Shown piece after piece: positions 37,544 to 49,243 of a stretch of 64,000 nucleotides of DNA. The translations under genes were made by a program, and so were the position numbers. The notes under the pieces were generated by a model that was given only the letters and a program-made list of their open reading frames with translations, was not told the origin of the DNA and ran no database searches. The first letter of the stretch is position 1. The number at the start of each line of letters is the position of its first letter. The stretch is taken from positions 739,562 through 803,561 of the forward strand of contig NW_003546245.1 in the NCBI RefSeq assembly GCF_000090795.2, given 5' to 3'. This DNA comes from Amphimedon queenslandica (Eukaryota > Porifera > Demospongiae > Haplosclerida > Niphatidae).

Positions 37544-39851
37544 TCACTCAGTCTATTTCTGGTGACATGCATGTACATGTAATTTAATATTTCACACACA
37601 TGTATATAAACATTGCACTGCTATGCGAGTAACATGATTGTACAAATTTGTGTAGTCAGGAGCAAATTGCAACTATCAATTCGCAAGATTATTATTATTA
37701 TTACCAATTAGAGCCACCATGAAAGGTAGCTGTCATCATAACCTAATGAAACCATCAAATAGAACACACGCAATATAACGTACATGTGTACATGTATAGT
37801 ACATGCCGGACTATTGTGAGTGTTCTGTATTATATTGATGAATGGTTTCTGTGTAGATGACATTATAATGAACACACCAATGGAATGATAGGTGGTATTA
37901 CATCATCAACCTAGTCTACACAATAGCACCATTGTCAATTTCACACCTCAAGAAGACTTACAGCAGCAGGTACATGTACATGTACATGTACATGTAGCTG
38001 GAGAGGGTGGAGATGGGCTTTTTTAACTGACAGGATGGGCTGCTGAAAAAGCGTTTGTCAGTTTGATCATGGTTTGAATGAGCGACACTGTTAACAGACA
38101 TAGAAAGTAAAGAGAGATACATTCTGTTTAACATAGGAATACTCTCCCTCCCTCGCCTTCTTGTTTCGTAATTCCTTGGAAAAACAAACCATAAGTTATC
38201 ATTAAGGAAACAACACTGATTAGCAGCGTCCTTGCAACACTTACAGGAAAGGAGCAGGTTAATCATTATGAACTAATATAGACTATACAGGCTCATCAAG
38301 CTATGTATTATACATCAACACACATTCATGATCATAATGAATATTCATCATAATCGAATCATACAAACATTCCAAGAGTAGACGATATTATGGTCAAGCA
38401 GTTACTACGATTACATGAAAGTTATGAGAACTATTGGACAGTGGACCTGCACAAACATCAAACAGTAACTTAGTCAAATTACACTTTGAGAGAGACGGCC
38501 CGTGAATAACAAATAAATAGCATGAGGGACTGTTTGATTGGCACAGGCAGCAGGTTCATGTATTGTGAATTTATGATGTGTCTATCAGTGCATTAAAGGG
38601 AGTATCTAAACAGAACAGAAAACATGTACACAGGGTAATGGAGTAATATTGATTAGTACTGAATTCCTCATTCCTCTTACATCAGAGGTGGGTTACACCT
38701 AGCATAACAATTATAATTAGGTTATACCTGATACATGCAGCAATGCATAAGTGTACATAACAATGCACGTACATAATCGAGTTATTGCTACGTTGTTTAT
38801 AACTTTTACTATAAAAGTAGAGAATGTCATAATAGATGTACATGTATACGTATAATCTAATGATGATCCTTAGTTAGCAGATTATGCGTAGGAAACTGTA
38901 GCAGAGTGGTATCTAATCTTAATCAATAATAACTAAGTAAACAGGATCATATTTATGAGTATAATATAATGCCCAACATTTGTAGTACATTGTGCATGTT
39001 ATGACTTTAAAATACATGTAGGTTAGAGACTAATTATGACGTAGATAAGGTAAAAATTTTATTTTATAAAGAGAAAGGGCTCATTTGTACTGCTCAACGA
39101 ACCACGCAAATGCTCAAAATAGCAGGAATGCCTCCGTGACAAATCAAAACAACTGAAATAGTAAACTTTTAATACCGTGACCAACTACTGCAGCTGCCAG
39201 CAAATTACTGACACTTGACACATGAGCGAACACACACACACGGAGTACACACACATGTGCATGTAAATATACATGTACATGTAAACATAAATATTATACA
39301 AACACATGCACTATTGAGTACAACAACACTCAAGGAGGAAAGCAAACATTGTCATAAGAGCTAGACACACAATGACAGGAAAAGAATACACAGGATCAAC
39401 ATGATGAGATAATCATCTTTATGAGGCTTTTATTATTTTTGCTGGAGTGTACATGATGTGTATCACAAAATATGGAGCAAACAGAGATTGATATGGACAC
39501 AACATATGTAAATAGAGTGTTGACAAGTCCTGTATAATAGCTATGTACTACCCATTCATGCAACTATTAGCAGGTCATACAAACAACACAAACTCTTCTC
39601 TCATGTCTCTACACTATCATATTTACCAATTCCTCCTTTATCCAGCTAACAGCAGAGGACAGCATAGAGAGTCTCTCTGAGTCGTCCAGAGAGGATTGGT
39701 TGCTTTGCTGCTGATGTAGTAGTCCGTTGAGGTCTACTGATGATTGCCCGCTAGCTGTGCTTGCCACCTCTTCATCTTCCAGCGAGGAAAAGCTTCTTGC
39801 AGGACCAACTGGGACGTTTAAAGAACTGCTCGAACCTGCTTCAAACGACAT
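35450..39851 (-). CDS. LURAP1-like adaptor (leucine repeat adaptor family), two exons
   Basis: Exon 1 (39851-39627) starts MSFEAGSSSSLNVPVGPARS and ends in SAVSWIKEEL. Exon 2 (36967-35450) continues AAMRDTDRGILHQLLRAHSA and runs to a stop at 35450, about 580 residues in all. The joined stretch WIKEELAAMRDTDRGILHQL aligns with the helical region of LURAP1 (ALKMELAYLRAIDVKILQQL in the human protein, from memory), an adaptor linking MRCK kinases to MYO18A and reported to activate NF-kB. The rest is Ser-rich, low-complexity and probably disordered, with several RxxS-type sites. It is much longer than vertebrate LURAP1 (about 240 residues), so the tail is lineage-specific. An upstream in-frame ATG exists at 40112, but MSFEAG is preferred because the extension looks non-coding. 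Confidence 0.7.
36968..39626 (-). other. 2.66-kb intron of the LURAP1-like gene, no gene inside
   Basis: The longest intron in the window. It begins near the acceptor with a (GA)n tract (36970-37092), then has ordinary AT-rich DNA, CT and ACATGT tracts, and no open frame worth reporting. Confidence 0.7.
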
Positions 39852-40535
39852 GACTGTTAGCTGCAGCAAAAATAGGCTTAGACTGCTCCTGGCTTTGAAT
39901 AAAGATACCAAATTCACTGTCAATTGTTCACACCAATGATGGCCTCCAGCTATTTCAAGGACAACGCTGCTAATGAAACCGGAAGTGCAATGGGTGTGGC
40001 TAAGATAAGACCGGAAGTAGATAGAATGCGTGGGTGTTGAGTAATGAAGGGCAGGGCTTGTTTGTTTTGTGGGTGTGGCTCTGGTAATGTCGACTGGGAA
40101 AGAAAAGTGCATGATGCAATGAAAGAGTGAGTTGATTCAATATCCTCTCGCGCATACATCAGGCATTAATGCTGACTAACAGATTATGTTATTGTACGAG
40201 GCTTACGCTCGTTCCTTGGGATGTGGTGCAATAAAGCATAGCGCAATGATGGTGCAATTTAAATTACAGTACAGCTGATCTTTTAAAAAGAGGACGGCGT
40301 GAGAGAGCGAGCCAGAGCCTGTCAATTGGTAAAGAGAGAGAATGGAGTAGACTAGTATTAGTATGAATATTTAGTCTGTTCTAGTTCCTTAAGACAATAA
40401 TGATTATTGTCTATTGTTATACTACCATGATGACTGGCTAATACTATTGTAATTCAAACTAGTGGTTTTCATATAATAGACTCGCCCTTCGGTCCTGAAA
40501 GGATTACAGTACAGTCCTCACATAATCTTTTCAAG
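39852..40535. promoter_or_regulatory. Divergent promoter region, LURAP1-like / GTPBP1
   Basis: 684 bp between two divergent start codons. Contains repeated GACCGGAAG / CCGGAAG sites near 39978 and 40010 that fit the ETS core CCGGAAGT, and GGGTGTGG boxes. No coding exon recognised. Confidence 0.5.
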
Positions 40536-43174
40536 ATGGCTGCTGCTTCGATATCGCCAGATTCCTCACAGACAACAATGGAGGACAAAGAGGACTTTGT
40601 TACTCCACCCTCAGACTCACCTCCTTCTTCAATGGATGAGAGTACAGATGAGGCTGTGCCTAAAGGCTGTGGTGTGGGTCTTTTTGGATACAAAGTATCC
40701 TCAAGTGATCTCATATCCCAGACCGACCCTAAGGTGATTTTATTATTATTTGTATTATTATTCTAGTGCCAAGCTTATCTTTAATTTATTGTTGTCATTG
40801 TATCAGCATTATTGGCATTCATTGTTTTGTTTATTTATTATAGCTGCAATATGTCAATCCGTCTTCTGATGAGTTTGATTCTCTTGTCTCAGCTCTCAAG
40901 CTCCAAATGGAGGACGGACAAGGAGAGATAATAATCGAACTTGGAATAGGAGGTGAAGGGGGAGGGAGAGGGAGGGAGGGAGAGAAGGAGGGAGGGAGGG
41001 GAGAGGGAGGGAGGGAGGTGAAGGGAGAGGGAGGGAGGGAGGGGAGGGAGGGAGAGGGGAGGGGAGAGAGGGAGGGGAGGAGGGGGAGTAGTTGTAAGAT
41101 GATATGTCACTTTTATGTGTCTATTACATTATTTTGGATAAAATATTTGACGCTTTTGATAATTGGCTAATTGGCTTAAAACAAAACACTTTGTAGGATA
41201 ATTAAATTTTGCTAAAAATGGCTAGGAGAATTCAACCTTTTAATTACTTTTTTTGATCAAGTTTCAGCTGATTCTAAGCATTTGGAAAATTTAAAATTTG
41301 CTTCAAAATTTGGCAAAAGAGAGTAAACCTTATGGCTTCTAAATGTACCATTCTCAAACAGATTTATGCTATAGAAAGATTCTGATTGAAACTTTTCAGC
41401 TATGACTACTTTAAAAACTTCCAAATTTGCTATAAATGTATTATCAATTACTATTATTATAAATATTATTGTAATTAAAGATGTATATGTACGTTAGGTG
41501 GTTGCTCCAATAATGGATTGAGTGAAAGTGAAATGGACGCCAGCATAGCAACGCTACATGCTGTGGCTGCTGCCTGTGACGCTGACATGACAGTTCTAAG
41601 AAAGAAAGGAAGCGAAGGATGTTTACTGGCAGACTGTCTAGTTAGGAGAAAGGTCCAAGAGGATGACTTTCTGGAAGTTAGGTACATACAACATATAAGA
41701 TAATTAAAAATAGGAAATTATTAAGTAATAGCTGTGTACATACATTGGATGTATTTAAAAATAGCATTTTAATTTTTACCTTATATGGTCGTGTTAACAT
41801 ACACTTTATTATGATTCTCCTTCTTCTTTTCCCTTCTCCTCCTGTGTCTCCCAGAGTTGCTGTGGTCGGGAATGTTGATGCTGGTAAGAGTACATTGCTT
41901 GGCGTGTTGACGCACGGCGAGCTCGATAATGGGCGTGGTCACGCTAGACAGAAACTGTTTCGTCACAAGCACGAGATGGAGAGCGGTCGTACGTCAAGTG
42001 TAGGATCAGACATACTGGGGTTCGATGACAAAGGAAGGATTGTTAATAAAGTGGATGGACATGGTATGCACATGTACATGTACATGTACACACAATATAC
42101 ATGTACTTGGTACATGTACATGTATGTATGAAATTGTAGTACATGTATAATAGGCATAATTATAATTATAAATATATATATATACATGTACATGTACAGC
42201 TCAATTTTTTGCAACTTTAAAAATTCATAAATTATCTAATTTTGATCGGAATTGGCTCAAACTTTCTAGACAGCATAAGAACATGTATATGTATCAGAAA
42301 AAATTTGGCCTTTATACATACATGTACATGTATGTGTATATCATTTCTTTTCTATTGCAGGTAGTTTAGACTGGGCTCATATTTGTCGTGTTTCCTCCAA
42401 AGTGATCACATTCATTGACTTGGCTGGTCACGAGAAATATTTAAAGACGACCATTTTTGGTATGACTGGCCATGCTCCAGATTTCTGCATGTTAATGGTG
42501 AGTGGACAACAATGTATACATACTGGGAACTACTGTTGTAGTATAATGATACCAGCAACAAGATGCTAATGATAATTATGTTGCTAGTGTATTCTCTATT
42601 TAGGGTTTACATATGTATTTCCTTTTATTACCCTCATGTGATATAAGTAATTGTTTCCTTTTCCTGCTTGCCTTCTTGAAACTTTCCCTCTTTTCTCTCT
42701 CTCTCTCTCTCATTTCTATTATCATATACATTGTACATGTACAAACTGTATTATTATCAGCTCTATAATTATATTAAGTCGCTGTACGCCATCTGTCTGT
42801 ACTTGTTCATTACTTAAAGTTGTTATGTCTGACATTTAAAAAATTTCTGCTAAAATTGAATTTATGTGTCTCGATATCTCCCTCCCTCTCTCTCTCTCTC
42901 TCTCTCTGTCCTTCCTCTTAGATTGGTGCCAATGCTGGTATTGTTGGCATGACTAAAGAGCATCTTGGTCTGGCCCTGGCTCTCGCTGTCCCTGTCTTTG
43001 TTGTAGTCACTAAGATTGATATGTGCCCTCCTAACGTCCTCCAAGAGACCATGAAGCTCTTGAACAGGGTTCTTAAATCCCCCGGCTGTAGGAAGATACC
43101 TGTAGCCGTGCAAACGCAGGAAGATGTCATCACAACTGCTACCAACTTCACATCTGCAAGGTAAAGAATATTTT

Positions 43175-43221
<47 letters not shown>

Positions 43222-44630
43222 TATTATCATTATTATTATTGTTATTATTGTTAATATTAGGGTGTGTCCCATATTCCAAGTCTCCAATGTGAGTGGGCAC
43301 AATCTTGAGCTATTGAGGTCATTTTTAAGTTTGCTCTCGGCCAGAATGAGACCAAGAGAAGACAAACCGGCCGAATTTCAAATAGACGAGACCTACTCAG
43401 TCCCGGTAAGCAGCTCCCATTACTAGAATAACCACACAGCCCCCCTTCTTCCCACAGGCTATGATTGTTGTTTATTACATTGTTTGTTGTTGTTCTACTT
43501 GTTGTTTATTACATTGTTTGTTGTTGTTCTACTTGTTGTTTATTACATTGTTTGTTGTTGTTGTTCTACTTGTTGTTTATTACATTGTTATTACATTGTT
43601 TGTTGTTGTTCTACTTTTTGTTTATTACATTGTTTGTTGTTGTTCTACTTGTTGTTTATTACATTGTTTGTTGTTGTTCTACTTGTTGTTTATTACATTG
43701 TTTGTTGTTGTTCTACTTGTTGTTTATTACATTGTTTGTTGTTGTTCTACTTGTTGTTTATTACATTGTTTGTTGTTAGGGTGTTGGCACTGTCGTATCA
43801 GGTACTTGTTTGCAAGGGACTATCAGTCTTAATGACACTTTACTGCTCGGCCCTAACTCAGTCGGAGAGTTCTTGCCCGTTGCCATTAGAGGAATTCATA
43901 GAAAGAGATTACCAGTTAAAGAAGTTAGAGGAGGACAGACAGCTTCTTTTGCTCTTAAAAAGGTACATATTTTAAATGTACATAATTTATGTTAATAATA
44001 TTATTGTTCTTTTAGATGAAACGTAATCAGATCCGTAAAGGTATGGTGATGTTAGGTGCTGAAACCGATCCCGTCGGCTGTTGGGAGTTTGAGGCTGAGA
44101 TACTCGTATTACACCATCCAACCACAATATCGCCAAAATATCAAGCAATGGGTAAAAAGAATTAACATCTCTCATTATAAGTTACTCCTCTCTCTCTCTC
44201 TCTAGTCCATTGTGGTAGCACACGTCAAACAGCGACTATAATAACAATGGATAAGGATCACTTAAGAACTGGTGATAAAGCGTCCTGCCTGTTCAGGTTC
44301 ATCAAGAGCCCGGAGTACCTTCACACAGACTCAAGGATGGTCTTTAGGGAAGGCCGCACAAAAGCTATAGGTACAATCACAAAGATACACCCATACATTC
44401 CTGGCAGTGGGAGTGGAGTATCAATTGGTGGAGGCACTGCTCATTCTACAAAGAAGAAACCTTCTCAAATGCCGAAGACTCTCTCTGGAGCATCAGTATC
44501 TCGTGTGAAGGGAAGGAGAGGAAGAGGAAGGAACTATCATCACATTGATAAGACCAGCTCATCAACATCAGCCAGTGGAGGAGGGGGAGGAATAAGCTTA
44601 GAAGGACCATCAACTAGCGATCATAAATAA
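40536..44630 (+). CDS. GTPBP1: GTPBP1/GTPBP2-type translational GTPase
   Basis: EF-Tu-like GTPase that in animals helps resolve stalled ribosomes and link to mRNA decay. The start at 40536 gives [20 protein letters not shown]. Later exons supply G1 [20 protein letters not shown] (near 41860), then [21 protein letters not shown]3 [16 protein letters not shown] and G4 [12 protein letters not shown]. The beta-barrel exons follow: [40 protein letters not shown] and [20 protein letters not shown]. The last exon (from 44206) gives the C-terminal domain and a basic Gly/Arg-rich tail ([13 protein letters not shown]) ending at 44630. Motifs are intact. GTPBP1 fits slightly better than GTPBP2 by memory. 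Introns hold a GA minisatellite, ACATGT tracts, (ATC)n and a 34-bp minisatellite. Confidence 0.93.
40948..41092. repeat. GGGA-rich minisatellite in a GTPBP1 intron
   Basis: Purine-only tract of (GGGA)n and (GA)n blocks. Coding potential on either strand is an artefact of composition. Confidence 0.85.
42200..42310. repeat. Fragment of the ATAGTACAGGG repeat family in a GTPBP1 intron
   Basis: Contains CAACTTTAAAAATTCATAAA, GATCGGAATTGGCTCAAACT and ACATGTATATGTATCAGAAA, colinear with the left arm of the 25106-25426 foldback. A further diverged fragment is at about 41200-41300. Confidence 0.65.
43168..43252. repeat. (ATC)n / (ATT)n microsatellite in a GTPBP1 intron
   Basis: About 17 ATC triplets passing into ATT triplets just upstream of the exon beginning at 43261. 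Confidence 0.9.
43465..43780. repeat. 34-bp minisatellite in a GTPBP1 intron
   Basis: About nine copies of a 34-bp unit (TTATTACATTGTTTG plus TTGTTGTTCTACTTG). 34 is not a multiple of 3 and the unit has no stop in any plus frame, so all three frames stay open. Flanking GTPBP1 exons show it is intronic. Confidence 0.9.
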
Positions 44631-44884
44631 TAAACATTGACTACGAATTAATAATTAATTTTATTTTCAGGTTTATTGCACTCTTGTTCTTGTTATTATT
44701 TTTTCATTTTATAGTTTACTAGACCTAGTCTAATCCCATTTAGTACATTATTTTTTTGTTCAAAAATTTTATTTAAGAATAAAATAATATTTATTGAGAG
44801 AAATAGAAAGAAAAAAAAAACAAAAATAAAACAGTCAATAAGGTGTGGTCTACAATACATACACGTGCATGTTCTTATAATAAG

Positions 44885-45173
44885 ATGGCGAGTGAGCTAT
44901 TGTCTCCTACCACTGGGGCAGAGGAAACTCCTCAAAAGCCGAGGTTCTTCTTCCCTAAGATACAAGATAATCCTGATGGATGGGGGCCTTGTGACGTACC
45001 GCTACAGTTCAAAGATACACCTTACCAGCCATTCTCTAAAGATGACCGACTGGGAAAAGTACAGTAATCAAAATAAGAGCAGCCATGATTATTTTCATCT
45101 CTTTAGGTGGCAGACTGGACTAATAACTTGTATCAGGACAGGAGAACAGCTAGTAAGTTATAAAAATTAATTA

Positions 45174-45204
<31 letters not shown>

Positions 45205-48200
45205 ATAGATAAATATGGTTCGGCTTATGGCTCTGGTGGTCAGGTGTATACATATTACCATGAGCAGGATGATTCCTCGTTTCGATTGGTTGATTCCTCT
45301 CGGCCTCAGCGACCACTCTACAGTAGACCACGAGGAAGACAAATGCAGGTACATGAGTTATTAGTTTAGCCCCGCCCCTTCATCATATCTTTTATTTAAC
45401 TTCTTTGTCTTTTTTTTTAGAATAAAATCCGTCGCGATCGTGAGAAGAGAGAGGAGAGAAAGCTAGGAGGACGTCAGCAGGTTGCTTTGAAAAAGAACAG
45501 GGAAAAGTAAAATAATTATAACTTCAATATCTGATAATAATTATTAATAAATTAACAGGGAGAGGCGTTCCAAAAGAGGCTACAGGTCCAATTATTACGA
45601 CCGCAATCCAGTGAGTGCGACTGTTTAATTCATTATTGTCTTTGTTTTTCATTAGCCTCAGTTGCGGCCAAGGGCTCCGTCCGTTAGTGTGAAATACAAC
45701 TGGCAAATGATAAGAGAAATAACATTCCCAGAGTTAAACAAGCTTAGTTATACCCCAAGCAGACCTGAAGACTTGTAAGAGCATTCGTTGTTGTTTAGTG
45801 CAGCCATTTTTTTTCTCTCTCTTTCTCTCTAGACACGTTTGTGGTTCAATTGGTTATTATAATGTGCGGAAGGAGAAATCGGTTTCTGTTCGGTGTCCGC
45901 AAATTTTGTCGAAATGTACAAAGATATTTAACCCTGTGACAACCTCTGATGACCCTGTCATTGAAAAAGTAATAATAGTATCATTAATTTTTTTCTTTCC
46001 CCCATCTCTCTCTCTTTAATTTGCTAAGAAAACCAATCAGTACTTAAACCTTTTTTTTCGTAGCTCGCTAAAGCTCACAAAGATAATTGTAAAGTCTTTG
46101 CAACTGATGCCATTTTGGCTACACTAATGACTTGTACTCGCTCCAAATATTCCTGGGACATTGTAGTACAGGTCAGTATACTACTGGAGTGATAGTATAC
46201 TAACAATATACTGATTATAATAATACGAAATTTTTAAATTTGTAGCGTGTTTCTGATTTCTTGTTTTTTGATAAAAGAGATGATTCTCGTTTTGGTAAGC
46301 ATAATTACAATGTATTACTATTATCAATATGATTCTATCTACTACTATTATTTCCATTCCTATACCTTGATACTGGTACCAATGTATAGAGTTCCTAACG
46401 GTAGACGAGACAGCTAAAGAGCCACCACAAGAGGAGACTGGCATTAACTCCCCACAGAGCCTAGCACTGGAAGCAACTTATATCAATCAGTCGTTGTCAC
46501 AGCAAATGCTCGTGGTAAGGTCCATGGCCATATGAATATAATTGATATTATAATTGTTTTTAGTCTGCTGCTGGTGGTAAAGGATTATATTCATTTAGGG
46601 AACCGAATCCGTTTACTGATGATATTGAGGGAATGCCATCTGTGGCTTATAGGTAATGGCTCTTAGTTTAATTATTTATATTGGAAACATTATAAAAGTC
46701 TAGAATCTTCTCATAGCCTTATTTGACAAAATATGTCATGTACATGTACTTGGTCATTTTGGCAAATTTTGAACAACTTTTAAAATTCATATAAAATCTA
46801 ATTTTGATTGGAATCAGCTCAAACTTTCTACACAACATAAGAACATGTATGTGCATCAGAAAAAGTTATTAAAATAAAAAATTCTCTCCTTGACATTTTT
46901 GGCAAAATTTGGTCTGAGACCCTGTACTATAGTACAGGGACTTTGGCCTAATTTTGGAGCAACTTTAAAAATTCATAAAAAATCTAATTTTGATCGGAAT
47001 CAGCTCAAACTTTCTACACAACATAAGAACATGTATATGCATCAGAAAAAGTTATAAAAATGAAAATTTTTCTCCTTGACATTTTTGGTGAAATTTGGTC
47101 TGAGACCCTATACTACAGTACAGGGACTTTGACCTGATTTTAGAGCAACTATTAAAAATTCAGTTTTAAGTATCAGCTTAAATTTGATGCATAATATTCA
47201 GAAAATCTAAAACTTGATTTGTTTACTAGATATCGTAAGTATTCCCTGAAGGATGGATCAGGACTGATTGTAAGATGTCAGCATGATGCTGCACTTCCTC
47301 CCTCCTCCCCCTCCTCCTCTCCTGACGTCTTCCTTAATATAAAGACACTGAATGAATGGGACCCCAAGGTATGTATAGGCCTTTTCACACTGGCACAGTT
47401 TTCAAAATTGTGTTCACACTAGCAGCTGAATTATGTATCATTTTGTGTTCTTGTTGTCATTGGTTTACATTGATCGAAGCGCATCACTTCACATCAATCC
47501 ACCTCTGGAGGTGAAGTGAGACTGATGGCATCACATTGATTGAAAACCGCTCTAGTGTGAACACGATTAATGTGCATCAATGTGCATTACTTTGCCAGTG
47601 TGAAAAGGCCTTATAATAGAAATTGGAATTTCTTTTATACATGTACAATTTCTATTGTACATGTATGATAGAAATGGAGCAATACTTCTCTCTCCCTAGT
47701 ATGCTGGTGGTAATCATGTTGATTGGCGTAATAATTTGGATCGGCAGAGAGGAGCTGTCTTTGCCACTGAGCTGAAGAACAACAGTTGTAAGATAGCCAA
47801 GTGGGCAGTCAGTGCTGCCCTAGCTGGGTCCTCATTTATCAAATTTGGGTACGATCTTGCATGTAATTAAACATTTACAAGTGTGAAGTCATTTTCCAGT
47901 AATTATTATAAAGATAGAGAAAAGAGTAAACTGTACTCTCTCTCTCTCTTCTAATTTGCTGGAATAATAATAATAATTGTGATAGTTTCGTTGTTCATTT
48001 AGTATATAAACTATTATTATATTGAACTCCATTGCTATCGTACATTTTAATTTTTATTCTTTTCGTAATACAGTCAAACCTGTCTATTCCGGACACCTTG
48101 GGACCAAATAAAACTGTCCTTATTATAGAGGTGTCCTTATTTCAGAGGTTCATTAATACACATTACTATTGTATTGGGACTGATACTACCTGTCCTAATT

Positions 48201-49032
48201 ATAGAGGTGTCCTTATTTTAGAGTGTCCACAATAGCAGGTTTCACTGTATCATTTATCTCTCTCTCTCTCTTTAGTTATGTGTCACGTTCAAGTCCTCGT
48301 GATTCCTCCAACCATCAGATATTAGGAATACAAACGGAGAGACCCGAGCAACTAGCATCACAGCTCACACTGGATTTACAAAATGCCTGGGGCATACTCC
48401 ACGCCATCATTGATTACTGCAGGGAGCTTGATCCTGGGAAGTATATAATAATGAAGGATCCTAATAAGGCAAGTACATCATGTGAACTCTTTGAATATCA
48501 AAACTTATTATCTCATGCAACACCACAATAATGCATTAAATAATTTATAATAATGGCTACAGTGATGGGTGCTGTTGACTTTTTGATGCCAATTTATGGT
48601 TCTTGTGACTTACTATGAGCAGTTACCGTACACATCTTAATTTTCGGGGTGTATTAAATTTTGTTATTTTCGTGCTCACCTTAAATCCATGAAATTTAAA
48701 CCACCTCTAATGCCATTCTATTGTATGTGGACTATGGCCAGAACACGAAAATTAGCTCACACGAATATTAACTTTTGAACACATTTCATTGAAAACATAA
48801 AATTTTAAACACTCGGAAATTTTAACGTATACGGTACTCACTGCTATACTGTAGCCTTATAACTATTATATTATAAGCTTTATAAGGTCATTATTATGCT
48901 TATTATTAATAATTATAGGCTGTGATAAGGATATATTCTGTTCCAGCTGATGAGTTTGATAGCGGGGACAGTGATGATGAGGAAAGTGATGGAGGAGCTG
49001 GCAGCCAATCAGATGATAATAAATCTGATTAA
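44885..49032 (+). CDS. EIF3D: Translation initiation factor eIF3 subunit D
   Basis: Subunit of eIF3 able to bind the mRNA cap directly for specialised initiation. The start at 44885 gives [20 protein letters not shown], then [14 protein letters not shown] and [20 protein letters not shown], a conserved opening. Exons near 45240-45350, 45421-45510 and 45560-45610 give a basic RNA-binding segment. The core follows: [20 protein letters not shown], [24 protein letters not shown], [55 protein letters not shown] and [20 protein letters not shown]. The acidic C-terminus [20 protein letters not shown] ends at 49032. At least three MITEs lie in its introns. The stop-codon region has a second copy at 51317. 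Confidence 0.95.
46740..47175. repeat. ~186-bp tandem of the ATAGTACAGGG family in an eIF3d intron
   Basis: Two and a bit head-to-tail units: CTGAGACCCTGTACTATAG near 46914 and a diverged CTGAGACCCTATACTACAG near 47100. Each unit holds GGAATCAGCTCAAACTTTCT and ACATAAGAACATGTAT. The first carries the same 20-bp palindrome as the foldback at 25257. Confidence 0.85.
47377..47611. mobile_element. MITE with 19-bp perfect TIRs, seven bases after an eIF3d splice donor
   Basis: Starts AGGCCTTTTCACACTGGCA and ends with the exact inverse TGCCAGTGTGAAAAGGCCT; 235 bp, no coding capacity. Further inverted homology is present inside (TGTGTTCACACTAG versus CTAGTGTGAACACG). Superfamily not assigned. Confidence 0.88.
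48071..48248. mobile_element. pogo/Tigger-like MITE in an eIF3d intron
   Basis: Begins CAGTCAAACCTGTCTATTCC, ends AGCAGGTTTCACTG, flanked by TA on both sides as for Tc1/mariner/pogo targets. The internal GGACACC next to the TIR is typical of Tigger-derived MITEs. 178 bp. Confidence 0.8.
48624..48836. mobile_element. Short MITE with TACCGTA ends in an eIF3d intron
   Basis: Ends are TACCGTACAC and GTATACGGTA in inverted orientation; internal inverted AAATTTTA/TTTTCG-type blocks. About 213 bp, non-coding. Family not assigned. Confidence 0.6.
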
Positions 49033-49243
49033 TAACTCTACTATTATAACTTTTAATTAAATAATAATAATAATAATAAATTAAATAATAATTATTAATT
49101 AAACAGTAATTATTATTATTAATTAAATCGGCTATAAAAAACTATCAAATCACGTGATAATTGAATTCTGCACGAGGAGCTGCGGTAGGAGACATCTCGT
49201 TCGTTGAAGAAGAAAGAAAGAAAAGCTATTAAAATACTTAACA

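Noticed and set aside
39852-40112. N-terminal extension of the LURAP1-like protein from an ATG at 40112
   Set aside because: The extension has Thr/His/Ser-rich composition unlike the rest and lies in the likely promoter with ETS-type sites; MSFEAG start preferred.
43461-43975. Hydrophobic [13 protein letters not shown]-type membrane protein
   Set aside because: Produced by the 34-bp minisatellite inside a GTPBP1 intron.
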